This document shows, in pieces, positions 62,685-64,000 of a DNA stretch of 64,000 nucleotides. Positions within the stretch are counted from its first letter, which is position 1; every line of letters starts with the position of its first letter. A program made the position numbers and the translations under genes. The notes below the pieces were generated by a model, which did not search any database, had not been told where the DNA came from, and worked only from the letters and a program-made list of their open reading frames with translations. The DNA comes from Chromobacterium phragmitis. Lineage in GTDB: Bacteria; Pseudomonadota; Gammaproteobacteria; Burkholderiales; Chromobacteriaceae. The stretch lies in the NCBI RefSeq assembly GCF_003325475.1, contig NZ_CP029495.1, positions 4,340,001 to 4,404,000 on the forward strand. The letters run 5' to 3'.

Positions 62685-64000
62685 TCACCTGCCCTGCTGA
62701 GCCTCGCGCATCAGCAATTCCGCGGTTTCCTTGTCGCCCATTTCCATATAGAGCTTGGCCAATTCCATTTTCTCCGCATCCTCGGCGCCAGCCCCGGCAG
62801 GGGTAACGGAAGGCGGCGCGGAGCGAGGCGCCGGTTCGAAACTCGGGGAAGGCTCCGCCGCAGCCTTGGGTGTGTCAGGAAGAGCTGGCGCCGGCTCCGC
62901 CGCAGCGAACAAAGGATGGTCCGGCAGTTCCGCCCGCCCCAATTCGCAAATACGCAGCCACATGGTGCTGTCCTTGCTGAACATGCCTTTGGCCGCGGTG
63001 GCCTCCTCGATGAATGCCTTCTTGTCCGGCTGGGACGCCAGCACTTCCAGCAGCTTGTGGCGCAAATCCTGCCGCAGCGGCTCCTTTTCCAGACCGTCGC
63101 GCAATATCAGCAAGGCTTGGTCATCGCGGCCATAAGCCAGATAAACCTCGGCTTCCGCCATCACGTCCACGGAATCCAGATCAATGCCGTCGTCCCTCTT
63201 CAACGAGCTCATTAGCGAGGTCAAAGGCTTCAACCGCATCTTGGCAGCCTGATCCGCCGCGCTTTCGTCCGCCGGCGCATCCGCCCCCCCCGCCCTCTTG
63301 CGCCGCATCAGCAATAGGGCGACCAGCCCCAACGCGGCAGCCGCTCCACCCAGCTTGATCAGCACATCCTTGTCGCTGAGCGCCGCCATAGCCTCGTCGA
63401 CCATGCCGCTAGCCGGCAGGGACTTCGCTTCGCGGGGCATCATCGCCTCCGGCTTGTGCCCGGCCACCTGCGGAGCGGAGTGCGGCACCGAGGCCACAGG
63501 CTTGGCCGCGGCTGTCGCGGCAGGGTGCTCCTCCTTCCTGGCAACCTGCGGAGCAGCCTTGGCCGGCGTCTTCTCAGGCTCGCTCTGCGCAGGTTTGGCA
63601 ACCTCCTGGCTGGGCGGCATGGACTTGGCGGATTCGCTGATGCCCAGCTTGCTGGCCAACGCCGCCACCGATGAGCTCGCGGAGGCCTCCTTGGCGGAAT
63701 GCTCCAAAACAGGCGGCGGGACGGGCGGCGGGCTGGGCGCTTTGGCCTGTTCCTTCTCTTGCGCAGGGACGGCGGGCGCGTTCTGAGCGATCAATGGCAT
63801 CGGGACTGGAGCGGGAGTCGGAGCAGGTTTGCTCTTCGCCTGCTGTATCGCCCGAATCTGCTCTTCAAGCGCCTTCGCCCGCTGCTCGGTCTGCTGCAAT
63901 GCCTGATCCTGCTTCTGCAACATGTCCCGCATGCGGCGCTCCGCCGCCAGCGCCTCTGGCGAAGAAGCCGCTGAAGCCGCTTTGGCTGGAGCTTGATGTT
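62685..64000 (-). CDS. fimV: FimV/TspA-type polar or pilus-assembly protein (3' part; gene runs off the right edge)
   Basis: About 437 C-terminal residues are visible; the frame is open to base 64000. Starting from the edge: an Ala/Pro/Glu-rich, partly coiled-coil stretch (RMRDMLQKQDQALQQTEQ), one membrane helix (VLIKLGGAAAALGLVALLLM followed by RRKR), then a cytoplasmic acidic part with TPR-like helices and the C-terminal FimV signature (MELAKLYMEMGDKETAELL). Established: FimV in Pseudomonas and TspA in Neisseria control type IV pilus assembly and polar organisation. The N-terminal LysM is outside the window. It ends 156 bp before truA. Confidence 0.88.
   Translation of the reverse strand, partial: HQAPAKAASAASSPEALAAERRMRDMLQKQDQALQQTEQRAKALEEQIRAIQQAKSKPAPTPAPVPMPLIAQNAPAVPAQEKEQAKAPSPPPVPPPVLEHSAKEASASSSVAALASKLGISESAKSMPPSQEVAKPAQSEPEKTPAKAAPQVARKEEHPAATAAAKPVASVPHSAPQVAGHKPEAMMPREAKSLPASGMVDEAMAALSDKDVLIKLGGAAAALGLVALLLMRRKRAGGADAPADESAADQAAKMRLKPLTSLMSSLKRDDGIDLDSVDVMAEAEVYLAYGRDDQALLILRDGLEKEPLRQDLRHKLLEVLASQPDKKAFIEEATAAKGMFSKDSTMWLRICELGRAELPDHPLFAAAEPAPALPDTPKAAAEPSPSFEPAPRSAPPSVTPAGAGAEDAEKMELAKLYMEMGDKETAELLMREAQQGR

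Noticed and set aside
1..64000. CRISPR arrays, tRNA/rRNA genes, insertion sequences, prophage genes
   Set aside because: Read for spaced direct repeats, cloverleaf-like sequences and transposase or integrase motifs; none was seen. This is by eye, so small or degenerate copies could be missed.

Overview
The window looks like chromosomal DNA of a GC-rich betaproteobacterium of the Neisseriales, most likely Chromobacterium or a close relative. This rests on the gene content (fimV-truA-trpF-trpB-trpA-accD order, a LysP and KdsA of proteobacterial type, a PsrA-type fatty-acid regulator, several chemotaxis/c-di-GMP proteins) and not on a database match. I see no rRNA, tRNA, CRISPR array, integrase or insertion sequence. 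Almost all of the window is coding; the longest non-coding gaps are about 340-420 bp.

Region by region. (1) 1-7.1 kb: exported hydrolases: a lipase cut by the left edge, a patatin-POTRA-barrel phospholipase of PlpD (type Vd) type, a divergent PilZ-like protein, and a kexin-like subtilase followed in ATGA overlap by a small secreted protein that matches the arrangement of the Aeromonas sobria ASP protease and its external chaperone ORF2. (2) 7.3-17 kb, all minus strand: a fatty-acid degradation block (psrA-fadE-thioesterase, fadL, fadN-fadA). Three AAAC-N4-GTTT-like sites, one before each transcription unit, fit control by the PsrA-type TetR protein encoded there. (3) 17-25 kb: metZ, a MarR regulator, a DUF488 protein, an iron alcohol dehydrogenase, a MarC-family protein, lysP and kup. 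(4) 25.6-34.5 kb: a complete RND efflux operon mdtA-mdtB-mdtC plus an outer-membrane lipoprotein channel, preceded by a perfect 10-bp inverted repeat.

(5) 35.5-43 kb: the most unusual part. A GH18 protein is followed by a tight operon: a MoxR/RavA-type AAA+ ATPase, a 149-residue protein, a protein with a degenerate von Willebrand A (MIDAS) site and a probable beta-propeller, a 971-residue membrane-anchored protein with a probable C-terminal propeller, and a small exported protein. This resembles the MoxR-vWA-beta-propeller (bpX) ternary systems, which are predicted to act in biological conflict but are largely uncharacterised by experiment. (6) 43-50.6 kb: GST, a NERD-domain protein with zinc ribbons, kdsA, a methyltransferase, a Trp-rich orphan, a DnaQ-like exonuclease, and a chemoreceptor carrying its own C-terminal PilZ domain. 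(7) 50.6-58 kb: an exported thioredoxin-fold protein, an AraC regulator next to a lone NuoB homologue, a YhfA-type OsmC protein, tsaD, an ABC-F ATPase and a periplasmic binding protein. (8) 58-64 kb, minus strand: accD, trpA, trpB, trpF, truA and the 3' part of fimV, which runs off the right edge.

Starts were chosen by ribosome binding site, signal peptide and family length; where they differ from the longest open frame this is stated in the entry. Protein functions are assigned from motifs recognised by eye, without database searches.
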